Below are positions 1 through 12,600 of a stretch of DNA of 64,000 nucleotides, piece after piece. The stretch spans positions 102,728,179-102,792,178 of the forward strand of contig NC_066316.1 in assembly GCF_022539315.1 (NCBI RefSeq). The letters run 5' to 3'. Origin of the DNA: Serinus canaria (Eukaryota > Chordata > Aves > Passeriformes > Fringillidae). The number at the start of each line of letters is the position of its first letter. Position 1 is the stretch's first letter. The notes under the pieces are model-generated. The model had not been told where the DNA came from. It did not search any database and saw only the letters and a program-made list of their open reading frames with translations. The translations under genes and the position numbers were made by a program.

Positions 1-2145
1 TTACTTGATTCTCTTTCTGGATCTGGATTTGGCTCTGCTAATCATGGTCTGAATCTTTTTCTGTTCTCCATAACCAGTAAAAATATTGTTGGATGGCTCT
101 TTGTTGTGGTATTTTGCAATCTAAAATGTATGCTTCTCATTTGAAAATATTATACACATCAGCACAGTATTTCAGGGAGAATCATAGCTGGGCTGAGGAA
201 ATTAATAATTCTCATGTGAAGTGCATTCTCAAAATATGCACTTCAATTCTGTATTTATTCAGGAGTAGTTCTATAGATTTCTTCTCACTATTAGCAAAAC
301 AATAGACTTTTCCTCCCTGATGTTTCCTTTGTCTTGGGACTTCTTAACCAAGGCATTACTGACCTTGAGTTGGTGGGAAAATCATGTTCCAGTAGTTACC
401 TCTGTAGGGGTAGGGGCATACTGGCTTGAGCATTGGAAAACCACAATGTGAGTGCAGAAACAAGGGTTTAAGTATGAGGACAGAAGTTATGCAGGTCCAA
501 CCAGAGGGCCTGACCCATACTAGTAAGTCTAATAGCTCTCTTATCAAATATAGCATTAAGGTTTCTTTTCACATTATTATATACACATGGTCATATTCGA
601 TTTTATTGAGCTTTGGCACGTTAGCCTAAGAAACTGCATTTACCTTGGGTTGTAGATCAGTTTCTTAATTTGAATATGGCTCATGCTGTTGTTCCCTGAT
701 GCTTGTCTTAGGAGCCATAATAGTCAGATGAATCTCAGCAAAAACTTAGGTATAGAGTTAGTCAGGAAATGTTGTTTTCCATGAGAACATTTAATGAAAA
801 GCACACCTAGTGTACTTTGGTTGCAATTTTAAATACTTCAGAACTGAAATGTTAAATCACTGCCATACATTCCTCTTTTCACATACAGGTTGGGTTCCCC
901 TCCTAGATATCAAATACTGTTGTATTCAATAGAACCACTCACACAACTGTGGGACTTTCCATCACATGACATTTTGAGGAGCTACACAAAGTGTGGAAGC
1001 TTGTGAAAAATGCACTATAGTACCCCAGTAGTGAAGATTCTTTTCAGCAAATGGTATTATTAGAAAAATGTCTGTTTTGCAAAATATAAATTTAAAAAAA
1101 GGCACAGGGAAAATCTAGATTCTTCATTCAAGTATATTTGAAAGAAAAACTTGTGATACATTTTTATTTCCAATCTACTTGCTTGATGGATTCTCATTTT
1201 GCTATGAATATTTTGATAATAAATATAATTTGTTTATTACATGGTAAGTCTCAGCTTCAGATGATCATATTACACCTACAAAATGCAATGCAGAATGCAG
1301 AAACCCCCAATGCAGCACTGTTTCCAAGTCCTTTCTTTAAAGACTTTTATCAACTACAAGCACCAGAATCCTGAACCAAACTTTATGGCTCTACAAATAT
1401 AGGTATCTCCCCTGACTTAAACAAAAATATACATTCCAGAAGAGATGATCCATGCCCCAAAAATACAAATAACTAAGCAATTTATGGTTTGGAAATAGAA
1501 AGCATTGTCATTACCTTTACACAAACCATATTCCTGTGCCTAAGAAGAAGATAAATTTATATTGTTAACTCCATTTAAGTCTATCTCATCCTATTTCTTT
1601 GCCTGGTGGGGATCAATCAGTAGCAGCATTGAACACACCTTTTGCAAAACTCCTGTTTATAGTCCACCATTGAAATCAAACATGGAGTTACAATAAGTCT
1701 TCACATTTTTAAGAGGTCCTTAAAGAATGCCTAAAAAACAGTAATAGAGTTTTGATTTTTCTACTTGTCATTCAGGTTTTCTCTATAATTGGAGAGCTCT
1801 GTTTGTCACTCCTGTATTAACACTACTGAGTCATGAACTCTTTAAGAACCCAGGGAATTCAGTCATGTCATACCTGGGCTTCTATCTTTGATACCTGGCA
1901 TCACCCCAAGCAATGCAGGACTCTAGGCACGCTAATGTAGTATTTGCATATGAGCCAAAAGACTTTTTTTTTTTGTCTCTGGCCTGTCTTTATTTACCTT
2001 AGAGCTTAGGCATTCTTAAAATGCATTTGTGTTGACGAGCCAGCACAAAGGAGATTATTAGTGCTTTTTGAGCAATGAAAACAAGCAAGCTAAGCAAAAA
2101 CCACTTTTGAATTTTTCTAGCTTTACGTTGTAGGTTCAGCGCTCC
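1..2145. other. Unique-looking non-coding sequence
   Basis: AT-rich sequence with only short open frames of under 80 codons in all six frames, none resembling a known protein. An exact GGGACTTTCC (kappa-B type) decamer sits at 951-960, but a single 10-mer in 64 kb carries no weight. A T-run lies near 1963-1974. I see no repeat family, RNA gene or exon here. Confidence 0.6.
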
Positions 2146-2149
2146 TTCC

Positions 2150-2610
2150 ACATTGTGCTGTCAGCGTATTTTACTAGCCTATATCATTTTTATAGATCAT
2201 GAACAGTAAAGGCCTAAATTTTGACCCCTGTCGGGCCCCAGTAAATCTAGTTTTCCACAATCTAACATAGCTTCTCTGTTTTCTGTTTTTCCATCAGCAC
2301 TTTATGCACTCCCATGTACTTCCCTAGATCCTGGCAACTTTTAGCTTAAACAGAGACCAGTAGTATGGAACTTTGTCAAAATGTTCTGAAGATCCAAATA
2401 AATTATGCTGTGTTTTATCAGCTTTGTCTGCAGCCTCCTGAAGCATCAAGTTAGCCAAGACCTTTTCTTTCTAAATCATTCTTGTTATCTCTGTTAGTTT
2501 AGCACTATGTATTTACTTTTATAACGTGTCCTCCACTATAGTCTGTATTAAATACCACAGTGATGGGACTGCAGTTCCTTGAGAATGCCCTTTTCAACTT
2601 TGTGCAGAGC
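2150..2610 (-). mobile_element. Ancient CR1 LINE remnant (reverse-transcriptase region)
   Basis: Read on the minus strand this resembles the C-terminal part of the reverse-transcriptase ORF of old amniote CR1 elements. Recognisable landmarks in the family's order are a block about the status of a 'provisional' segment near 2200-2270, the stretch 'ggaactttgtcaaaatgttc' near 2370 (the usual phrase there is 'gtcaaaggctttctg'), and a block near 2545-2600. Divergence is very high and the reading frame is destroyed by many indels and stops. It is a fossil from before bird diversification, not the young CR1 seen elsewhere in the window. The ends are approximate. A RepeatMasker run would name the subfamily. 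Confidence 0.55.
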
Positions 2611-3782
2611 TGTAGTGTATTATCCATTCATTTCATTTGTGGTATGTTAACTGAATAAAACAAGTTTTCCAGTACTCTACTGCAAGGCAACCCCAAGTGC
2701 TTCATGAATCCTAGGGCCTTTTTTCCCTCAGATTTCTATTTTATGTTCCACAGTTCCACAAAGATTTCCACTGCTGCTTCATAAAGTTTGTAAAGATTCA
2801 TCTTTGCAGATTTATACTGAATATTGTGAAGCCAATAAAGTTTTTACAACAGAAGTTTTCGAAATGTGCTCAGCAATACATAAAACCTTTGAAACATAGT
2901 TGAAATATTGTAACTATTTTTTTTGTGAGAGGACCTCTATGCTGTGAGTTAAATGAGTTTTCATTACAACACGGATTACCAAATTTTGTAATGATTTTCG
3001 ATTTGCTATCATTTATAAAGTTAGCTCTTGCTGGGATAAAAATTATTTTTATAATGTTTAAAACTGACTACTTTCTGAATCTCAGTGACTTAATATGAAG
3101 CCAAGTTTTGAAGAATATTGGAACAATTCAGTTTTCCAAATGTATATAGGTGGAAAATTTCTGTTCTAAAAATCCCTTCACAGAGCTCATTTTAAAAATA
3201 CTTATGGATTTTTCATGTTTTAACTTTGAAACTGTAAGGTTCTTTAGGCTTTCTTTTTACTTTAAAGCTAAGGTAAAGAAGTACTAACAGTTACATCTCT
3301 GCTTTTTTGAACCATTGGAACCACTTTCAGATTCAGCAGATTTCCACTTATTACAAACCAGCTGCACACATGATGGTCAGAATAAATTTGGTTTTGTTAA
3401 ATTACTATTATAAGTGACATTATTGTGTCAAGTCAAAATGAGCCTGAAGCCACACTCCTGTTAGCTCTCAGAAGCCAGCAGATGGATCTTTACCAAATAA
3501 AGGACATTGGGTTTGCTTAGAAGGCTCAAATCAGTTGCAAGATGTAGGTTTACAGCATCATTTGAGAAGATTCAGGATGTTCTTCAGAAAAAATCCCCTG
3601 GAAAAGGATATAAATCACTTGCAGTTTTTGAGCCATACCTACTAGACCTTTGCAGATGTCTTAGGGAATTTATTGTGCCAAAAATGGCATGAGATAATTG
3701 AATCTACAACAAAGTTTTAAAGAGTCCTATCCTACAGAACACCTACAGAAGATGTTTTTTTCTGGCCTAGCTACCTTAAAGG
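2611..3782. other. Non-coding, nothing recognised
   Basis: AT-rich sequence. A 61-codon open frame at 3507-3692 has no recognisable domain or start context and is treated as chance. Confidence 0.55.
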
Positions 3783-3920
<138 letters not shown>

Positions 3921-4784
3921 TGCTTATGGTGTACTGAGAAATAGGCTCTTCTAGCACTCAACCCATCTTAGATTACTGTAGGAATCATTGAGGAGAAATC
4001 AATCACATGCAGGAATCTCCTTTTCTCTGCCTTACTATCCTATGGTACAGGTTTTGCTGGCCTGCATGTGTTGTATGCCCCAGTTCCCACAAAATAACAA
4101 AATCCATCACCAATGCAGTACATGAGACACAAAGAGGACCAAAGCCCCATTGCTCCAGTGAGCTGATGGGTGCCTCACTTCAATGTGAAAGAACACAACA
4201 TGTAGAACTGGGAAACAACATGTTTATGTCCATGTGTTCCTCATCCAAGGTACTACACTCCACTGAAGACATCCATCCACACAGAAGTGCATAAAAAAAA
4301 CATGGGGAAGTACCATTCTACTAAACTCCTTTTGTTTGAAAAAATGTTTTCCATAACAAAGCTACTAGGAGGGCAGGTCTCTTAGTGATACTTCCATTTC
4401 AAAACAGAGAAGGGATTTCAGCCCTGGGTTAGACTACTTTAATTCTTGAGCTATATTTCCTCCTGGAACTAGTACTGCACTATTACAGTCTACAAAGAAA
4501 ATTTTACAGAGCTATATAAACAAAGGACTATCTAGATGTGCTGTTTACTTTAAATCTATTCAAAGGAGCAGCAGCTGTAACACTTAAAAGCAAAATATAA
4601 ATTGATCTAAATCCCCTATCAATTCACCCTCATCTTTCCTGTAGTACTGTATTTTATGGCATTGGTCACCATGACTCAGTAATTTAAGAAAAAAGTCTTG
4701 AGCTTACTGGCTGAACTACTGGCTTTTTCTAGCTTGCTATGACGTTTAAATTGCTTTTTAAATTTTAGTATGCAAGCCACGATC
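3921..4784. other. Non-coding, nothing recognised
   Basis: No repeat family identified. The 95-codon open frame at 4007-4294 shows no known motif and I do not regard it as a gene. Confidence 0.5.
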
Positions 4785-5030
4785 CAAAACCTAACCAAAC
4801 CAAAACAAAACTAAGCTAAACTAAACTAAACAAACAAAATAACCCAAACAAAACAAAAAAACCCAACTAAAATGAAACCCAAAACCAACCAAAAAAAGGG
4901 GAAAAATAAGGAAAAAAAGGAAAATCCAAACCAAACCAAAGAAAAACAAAACCAATAAGCCATAACAACAAAAACAACAAAAAAAAAAACCCCAACAAAA
5001 CAGCTCCAAAAAAAACCACAAAATGAAAGA
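4785..5030. repeat. A-rich (CAAA/CCAAA-type) low-complexity tract
   Basis: About 245 bp made almost only of A and C on the plus strand, with a short G-bearing patch at about 4898-4925. Units vary between CAAA, CCAAA and CTAAA, so this is degenerate low complexity and not a clean tandem array. On the minus strand it reads as a phenylalanine, leucine, valine and tryptophan-rich frame that mimics a membrane protein, which is a composition artefact. Confidence 0.9.
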
Positions 5031-5945
5031 AAGGGTGGAGGAAAGGTGCTCAAGACAAGACTGGGAACAGAGGAAAAAACTGACTCTTTTTAATAATCCC
5101 ACATGGGCATTAGCTGTAACATTTTATTTTGGCCTTTTTTGTGTGAGAAAGTGTAATAAGCCTGCATTGATCTATGGACCTTATTCTTTGGGGAAATATG
5201 AGTCACAGATGCATAGTTCGGAGACACTCTTAAAAATATTATCTCTCAAGTGTTGTGTGAAGCTTTACAGACTTCTTCCTGCAAATCTTCTATGTCACTG
5301 TTAGAACCAAGTCCAAAATATTTACATCTAAACAACTTATGGCATCTGTCAATAAAAAATTGGTCTGCTCCAAAACATTTCTAAGTGCAACTTTTAAACT
5401 GCATAAACAGGAGTGAACTAGTAGCAGTCTAAAGTTGTCATCATTGACAGTTATGATTTATCTTAACTCTCCCTAGCCATTTGGCTAAAGTTTTAAGTAA
5501 ACACTTTCAGTCTTCCTCATGTTCTCTTTACTGCCACCTCCCACTAATAAGAGATGTTGCCAAGAAAAGCAGCCAGACAGTTCATTTACCTCCCAAACTT
5601 GCCTGAAAGTAGCTTGCCTGGTTTAGACAAGGGTCGAAACTACTACTGCACATTTTCAACAGATGGAACAATGCTTCACAAATTATTTACATTGAAGTTA
5701 TTTGCTTTCAGGATGTGTGTTTAAGGAATGGTTAGTTGAATGAAATATTGCAGCCCAGACAGAGAATGCAAGCAATTCAAGCAAGCCATTTATGGTGATA
5801 GATGTAGCTGTGATCCTTAATTTTCTACAAAGCATTGAAGCATTTTGTCCTCATTCTTCAATAGCTCCTTGAATCTGACAAAAGTATGGTTTCTATTTTC
5901 ACCCTTTTCCTCCTCTGCTACCCCCTCCCCTGCAGGCATATTTCC
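5031..5945. other. Non-coding, nothing recognised
   Basis: AT-rich unique-looking sequence. A pyrimidine-rich stretch near 5895-5935 precedes the MIR-like element. No gene or repeat is supported. Confidence 0.5.
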
Positions 5946-5949
5946 ATTA

Positions 5950-6180
5950 ATCAGCTGTGTTGCAATAATACCTTACACTGATAAGACATTCTCTCATTAA
6001 CAGGTCTTCAGAGATCTTCATAGATATGATGAAAACCTCATAATTATCACCATTTAAAAAATGAAGACATAAAGGCATTACAAAGTTTAATGTGTTAATT
6101 GAAGCCAGCCAACCAAACGCAGACATGAAAGCTGAAAACCCAGCTCCTCCTTCTCTGTTCAGTCTCACATACTGTGCTAT
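5950..6180 (-). mobile_element. MIR-like SINE
   Basis: On the minus strand the sequence follows the MIR order. There is a degenerate 'ctgggttt' block from the tRNA-related part near 6140. The core-like 'ttaacacattaaactttg' and 'cttcattttttaaatggtga' blocks follow (MIR normally has 'cctcatctgtaaaatggg' there), then 'taattatgagg'. The last block is the MIR terminal phrase 'gtaaggtattatt' at about 5967-5979. The copy looks almost full length and is strongly diverged, as expected for a SINE that predates the bird lineage. It is non-coding. The 95-codon minus-strand frame over it is chance. Confidence 0.6.
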
Positions 6181-7106
6181 TTTTCTTGAGAAAGCATTTG
6201 AAGTAACGTCACTGCTGCTAGCTCCCATCACCATGGTTCTGAAACTTTAACCAGGAGAAAGAATTGGATAGGAACTTCATTTCCAGTGGTTGATGAAAGA
6301 GAAAATCCATATGGAGTTTCCCCTGTCACAATCTGCTTGAATTGGACAGCACATCACTGCTACATAACATCCCATTTCTTCAAAACATTTATGAAAATAA
6401 CAGAACCCAGTCACCAAATGTGCTCAAGTAATTTTTAGGCCAACTGGTGTGTTGCAAGAAAATCAGAGAGCAACTTCAAAAAGAAGGAGCACTCCCTCTT
6501 GAAATATTTTCTTCTTCATATCAACTCAAAGTGAAAGTCTCCCATTTCATTTAGGTTTCTTATTTAAAGATGCCTTCAATATTCTGTTTGTCAGTAGTCT
6601 AATAAATAATTTCTCTAAAACTTCAGTCTACTAATCAAATTATGAAATGCTTCTTCTCAGTCTATTGAAAACAAAAATAATTTTCCTGACATCAGTAGAC
6701 TTCTGTTTGAACCTGAAGGGAGGGGAACACCATATAGAATACCAAATACATGTTTAACATTCTGAAGAATGAACAAATACCAAAAAATGATTTTTCTCAA
6801 TTTGTGGGTTTCCTTGTTACTTTCTGTTTTTTCAAGAGGAACATAACACTCGCCAGGAGGATCTTCTGCATTTTCATTGGAACTTAATGGCTCTTTCACA
6901 CTTACAGGGAACACAAGGTGAAAACTAAGATTTATCAGCCATTCCTTGGGCTGTGGACATCAAAATAGACTTGCCTGAAACATCCATTTTGTCTGAACTA
7001 GTGTCTTAAAATTTTATTCTTCATGTCTTTAAAATTACCCCAAATAATTTTATATCTAAGGCAAGTTTAAAACAGAAAAAAGGGGGGTTTTCAGCAAAGA
7101 AAAAGG
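6181..7106. other. Non-coding, nothing recognised
   Basis: No gene or repeat family recognised. A run of six G follows an A-run near 7075-7090, just before the first hairpin. Confidence 0.5.
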
Positions 7107-7135
7107 TTAAGTTCTTTACAACTTAAAGAACTTAA
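7107..7135. repeat. Short inverted repeat, 11-bp arms, 7-nt loop
   Basis: Left arm 7107-7117 (ttaagttcttt) and right arm 7125-7135 are perfect reverse complements around the loop acaactt. It could fold as a small stem-loop. No T-tract or coding context suggests a terminator or RNA gene. Confidence 0.85.
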
Positions 7136-7436
7136 AGATGTGGAAATGTCTACAAAAGCATAGAAATAAAAAGCTTCATCCCATAATTTAAATATAACTT
7201 TAGCTTTTCCACTGTCTGAGATTCTCTTGCACCCTGCGTTCTCCTTTTTTAAGAAAAGTGTCACTGCTTTCTTCTCCTTCTTTTCTTTTACCGGAATATT
7301 CTTTTATGACCTTTTATTTAGTAGGAATTTAGCTCCACTGTAAAGACATACTGTATGTGTCCTTTTCCCATTCTTTCAGCTTGGACTGAGGTTTTCATCT
7401 CCCTTGGCTATTTGTTCTGAAGATATATTTATTCAA

Positions 7437-7500
7437 ATTTATATCCTTATCTAGCATACTAGATAAGGATATAAATCTAGTTGCTAGTTATCTAGTTGCT
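7437..7500. repeat. Perfect 18-bp inverted repeat followed by a 10-bp direct repeat
   Basis: Arms 7437-7454 and 7459-7476 are perfect reverse complements around a 4-nt loop (cata). Immediately after, the 10-mer tctagttgct occurs at 7476-7485 and again at 7491-7500, so the site shows both a fold-back and a slippage or duplication event. It is not part of any transposon I recognise. Confidence 0.95.
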
Positions 7501-7645
7501 TTAGTGACCAATCTGTAGTATGCAACAATTTCCAGGTGGCCGTTAAATTTTGTAAATCCTATCTGAGAAGGTTTTGCAAGACACCTGTTTTATCAAGCCT
7601 ATAGGACCAATTTACATGATCTAGTTTTAGGTAAAAAGTGCTAAT
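7501..7645. other. Short non-coding gap
   Basis: Sequence between the hairpin and the CR1 copy. It may already include very decayed CR1 sequence near its right end. Confidence 0.4.
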
Positions 7646-7649
7646 CCAT

Positions 7650-8290
7650 TTAGACTCCCTGTATAAGAAATGGGGAGACCCCTCTACAGAGCAATTTGGT
7701 GTACGTAGCTTGGTGGGATGTGAATCCATAAAGCTTCTTAGTGGAGCTCAATGCACCCCAGCAGTGATGAAGGCTGCACTGGGCTGTACCAACAGAAGTA
7801 TAGCCAAAAGGGTGAGGGAAGTGAATATTCTCTTAGTTAGCACTCATCAGACCACATCTGCAATACTGCATCCAGTTTTGCAGCCCCCCCAGCTTAAAAG
7901 ACATTAAAAGTTTTGATGGCCTTGGCTGGAGTGCATGACTTATGAGAAAAGCTGAGGGAACTGAGGCTGCTCCTACTGGAGAAGAAATTACTTTGAAGAT
8001 CTATCCATACCTACAGGAAGGTCAGGCACATCACTGAAGTGTGTGGTGGGAGGATGAACAACAATGGTCATAAACTGAAACATGGTAAATTTTGACCAAC
8101 TATGTAAAAAAAAAAGCATTTTCACCATGAGGATTGTCCAGCACTGGAACAATCTGCCCACAGAGGCTGTGCAGGATCCACTCTTGTAGGTTTTCCAGAT
8201 AAAGCTGGGAAAAGTCCTGAGAAACCTGACCTCATATCTAACCCTGCTCTGAGCAGACATGGAAGTGGAAACCTCAGGAGATTATACAAA
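7650..8290 (+). mobile_element. CR1 LINE fragment, plus orientation
   Basis: The 3' part of a CR1 element, clear from about 7760. Diagnostic blocks in family order are: 'ggctgcactgggctgtacca' near 7771; 'cagaccacatctgcaatact' near 7849; a block near 7950 matching the family's 'gaggctgagggaactggg'; 'ggtgggaggatgaacaacaa' near 8045; 'ttcaccatgaggattgtcca' near 8120; and 'cactggaacaatctgcccac' near 8142. The last recognisable part is the 'ctgctctgagcag' block near 8241-8253. The typical tail with the ATTCTATG octamer microsatellite is absent or decayed. The region encodes the end of the reverse transcriptase and the 3' UTR, and all frames are broken. The left limit (7650-7760) is uncertain. Confidence 0.92.
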
Positions 8291-9510
8291 GTTAAAGAGG
8301 AGAGAAATCTCTAGCTTCAATCCATAAAAATGGGATCAAATACAGTCTTAAAGCCCATAAGTCTTTTGTCTTCCATCAGTGTAAGTTGAGACATAATTGA
8401 AGTGCATGGCTACAAAGTGGAACAAAAATGCTCTAAGTGAAATACAAATAGGCCACTGGGTTTTATGTCTGTGAGAATTATTTCAGGCTAGTGAAACCCT
8501 AAAATGAATATCTCCCTTGTGTGCTCCCTGCCCCATCAGAGGATACAATACCTGTTTCCCAGCATATGGGCTGTGGCACTTTTAATCTGTTTCTGTGTAA
8601 CATCAGGATCAGAAATAAGAAATACACAAACATTAATGCAGCAGTATACATGGCATGGACAATGAAGCATTGCAAACCACTAAAATAATGGGAAAAATGA
8701 AGTAGAGAGGGATTGAAAGAATAAAAATCAACACAAAATAATTTAAACACACACTCATTTAAGTACATCAGGACCTGTGCCCAAGAACATCCTGAATGCT
8801 AAAGTGTGAATGTGAAGGATGGCAATGAAAACACAATTAAAGCTTTCATTTACACTTATCTCAGCTGCTTCTGGCTGACAGGTTGCATGATCTCAAGAGC
8901 TATTGTAGACACCCTAGTGAGTAGTTCAAGCATATCTTGAGAGAAAAAGAGTACTCAGAAACAGTACAAAAATACTAGAAGGCCTAGAAATTGAGGAGGA
9001 AAGGCAGGAAATTTTATTTGGGTAACTATCCAAAGGAAGAACAGCTTGATAACTGCCAGCTAATATTTTTAATTAGAAAGAAATGGAAAGAAATGCTTCA
9101 ATTGTCTAATAGCAGAAGCTGAAGTGGTTAGAGGCCCAAGGAGAGAGGATGCAGGAAACACAAGGACAAGAATGGAGGAATTTTACTTATATGTGAAAAA
9201 TTTTCCATGAGTGCCATATAGCAACATCCTTCCATCATTTCAGTGGTCATTTCTTTGGAGGGAGTTGAATGCAAATTGAATAATATGAAAAGTGTTTGGC
9301 TGAGAGGTTGGAATCTACAGTTTGCAATGCTGTCCCCAGCAATGAAAAAATGGCCACCAATAGGCAATATTCCTTCTTTCTGAATAGCTCATTTCTCAAA
9401 ACTGAGAGTGCTGTGCATATTAGAACATATACTTGAAATGTTAATATGTTAATATAGCACAGTGTGTAAATAGTAGCATCCAGAGCATGGTGGATAAAAT
9501 TAAATGGAAA
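8291..9510. other. Non-coding, nothing recognised
   Basis: AT-rich sequence with only small chance frames, two of about 80-90 codons on the minus strand. No repeat family is seen. Confidence 0.5.
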
Positions 9511-9655
9511 GTATATTTTATATTGTTCAATATATTATATATTATATATTATTTATTATATATTATATGCTATATGTTATACATGTTATATGTTATATTA
9601 TTCAATTTTATATTATTCAATATTTATTATTGAATATATTATAATGTATTGCAAC
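9511..9655. repeat. TA-rich low-complexity tract
   Basis: Degenerate repetition of TATAT, TTATAT and TATTCAATA motifs. A 9-bp palindrome around 9614-9636 (tattcaata and its complement) arises from the same motif. Composition is nearly pure A and T. Confidence 0.88.
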
Positions 9656-12600
9656 TATTCTAAAAGTGTATAAATTCATTTATCAAAAATTCCTGTGCAT
9701 GGTATTCAGAGAATTCAGAATACAGAAAATTTTGTATTTGATAGCATGGCAAAAATATGTAAAAGTAGCCTGATTTTGATTAATTTTGTTACAAAATGAG
9801 TATTTACCCATCATGAAAGGCATCTTCTTTCTTACAGAAAACTGGAAGAGCTCACAGTTATTATTTACCTTCGGAAATTATAACTGCATCCACCTCTGCA
9901 AACACTACATTGGGTTTAGCAGAAAGCCAGTATGTTTTGGAGTAACAAGGCAGATAATTCAGTTGTAGATCTCCCTGCAGACTCCTTCAGTTTAATTAGC
10001 TGATTTTGCCAAGGAGACTGCCCTGAATGCAGACACACTACTTGGGATCAGAGTCACAGCTGGATTATGCCAGTGAATACCAGCTAAACAAAGCCATGCA
10101 GGAGCATCTTAGTAACTTTGCAAAGGAATGGAAGCCAGCCCTGCTCTGGGTGCCTGCATTGAAAACCCACCAAACAGAAATAGAGCTATGTATTAATATT
10201 AAGTAAAATCAGGTGGAAGAGGGGTTTGATATGATTCAAGCTGTCACGTGAAATCAAAGCTTATCTGTAATTTATGATAAGAAATGTTAAAAAATACTGA
10301 TTCTATGTAATTAAACAATTTACTGAGAATTGATTAAAACCATGCACTTGCACATACATAATATCTAAAAACTTCTGTCTTTTTATTGCATTTTTATGAC
10401 TGCTATGTAACCTTGAACACAAATCACAAACATCTGATAGTTTTGAGGAAATAATGTCTTTATCTGGTCTACTGTGGTCATTGCTGTTGGAGTGTTTGAC
10501 CACAAATCACAAATTTCAAATAGCACATGCGGATGTGCAATTGCTGGATCATGTAGACCACTTCCCCTTCTTTGTATTTTTTCTTGCATTTTGCAAGATG
10601 ACGCATGCTTGGATGAAACAGCAAGCCAATAGTTAATTTGCCCATTTGTTTTGTGCGTGAGGACAATGAAAACCACTGAAAGAGTGGAGAACTTCAGTTT
10701 GGATCAGAATATTGTAGTTCAAGCCCAGTTTTTATATTTTATCTTTGACTCACAATATCACTATTAACAACATGTTTTTGCAGTTTATTGTGTCACTGTT
10801 ATTATTTATATAGTATCATAAATGTACACCAATGTTTAAAGCAATTATCCATAAACTGTAACTGAATAAAAATGGGACAGAAATCAATCCTGGCACCTAA
10901 ACTGCTCTGAGCTTTGAGAAATGCTGTGGAAAATGCAATGTTAATGGGACTGCTTGCATTTTGGAGAGGCTGGATCAAACCCACATGCCTGAACTTTGGT
11001 TAAGTTTGGAACCAGACCTCAACTTTTCTAGGCCATTTAACTCTGCAGTGCATGGTTACCAAAGGTGGTGTCACAAACCCTCCTCTACTTTTCAGCCATG
11101 TACATTATGCAGAGGTGAAGCATCAATTTTCTGGTAAGTTCATTTATCATGGTCTTTTCAGGAACAAGCACTGAAATCGCTGTCTGATGACAAAAAGTGC
11201 TGAAATAAACATGTGTTAAATCATTAATAACTAAGCATAAATACAATCTTGGCTGCTTCTAGAGACCTGAGTGTGGTGTGGGATAAAACTGATGATTTAT
11301 TCCTCTGATGACTCTAAATCTTGCCATTCTGAGGCAACCTGGGCAGCTGCAACACCCACATGCAAGTTCTGGAATTAAATTTTCTAGCACTTAGAAAATT
11401 AGCACTTAGAAAAAAAGCTGACACAGTTGCTTGGCTGGTCCTAATAAAGTCATTTCTGGGTCAGGTCTAGAGCAGCCTGTGGGACTGTTTCATGCCCAGT
11501 TTGCTGCACATTTTTTATTTTAACTGACCATTATGTTATGACAGAATTTGCCTGTTTTTAAAATTTAAAAAGGATGAAGAGCAATTAAATGCAAAATGAA
11601 TTGAATCTTCAAAATTCTTTATGGTTTTGAGGGAAAAGAGGCACAGATAGTTTTAATCTGTTTTCCTACAATACAATTTTAAGTGAAGATATTTTATACT
11701 CTGTAGATGAATAGTTTCCTATTGAAATGATCCTGCAGCTTTTAAAAGCAAGCGTTCTATAGAAATTGACTAAGTTTCTGTAAAAGATGCCTGAAGTAAA
11801 AAATGATGAGAAATCAGATAATTAAAATATCCCTAAATCATGTAGTGGAGAGGTTCTATGTGATGATTGCTTTGATAAAAACACTATTGAGGGCATGTTG
11901 TCTAATACTTTGTTTTCTGTTGAAGTCTATCAATGTTTTCATAAATCTAAGAAAAAAGGCACTTGACCTTTTTTCTCACTTGGCAAACCAAACCCTTCAT
12001 CTAGTTAGAAGGAAAAGCATCCATGCCTTATAAACAAGTCAATTTTCAGGTCTCATAAAGCCCTAAAGTGGAGTAAATAAGAATAATTTACTTTCTCTGA
12101 CTGGTATAATCCTGGCTCAAATTAGGACAATTATAAGAGTAGCAGTAACAAATTCTCAAGAAGGTATTTCTCATGATTGGGATATTTGTGCCATAGACTG
12201 TCTCAATCTATGATGTTTAGCAGTTTTCCTACAGACCAGATACATGCATTCTGTATAAATATTTTAAAATATTTGCTAAAGAACAAAAACATATTGAAGA
12301 CATAATTTAAAACTTTCTTTAAACTGACTTTAGTATTTGCATAGCCACTGATGTTTATTCTTTGATCTGACACAGAAAATCTAAATCTTAATCATTTTCC
12401 ATCCCCAGAGGTCATTTGAGCCATCCATACAACAAACCTCAGCTTTTGCCAATTCTCCAATTGCTTAGTGGTGATAAAAGAAGAGAGAGAGCAAAGAAGA
12501 TTCAAGAAAATCTGAGCTTTCCCTGCTGCCCTTCCTTATTAATGTTCATTGCTTCAGAACAAAAGACATCACCTGCAAAGCAGCTGGCAACTGGAGATGC

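Noticed and set aside
951..960. Exact kappa-B type decamer GGGACTTTCC
   Set aside because: A single 10-mer is expected by chance at this window size order, and no neighbouring regulatory features support it.
4821..5102. Hydrophobic minus-strand frames resembling membrane proteins
   Set aside because: Pure composition effect of the A/C-rich tract (T/G-rich on the minus strand gives F, L, V, W and G).
7988..8260. 90-codon minus-strand frame
   Set aside because: Antisense to the CR1 copy at 7.65-8.29 kb.
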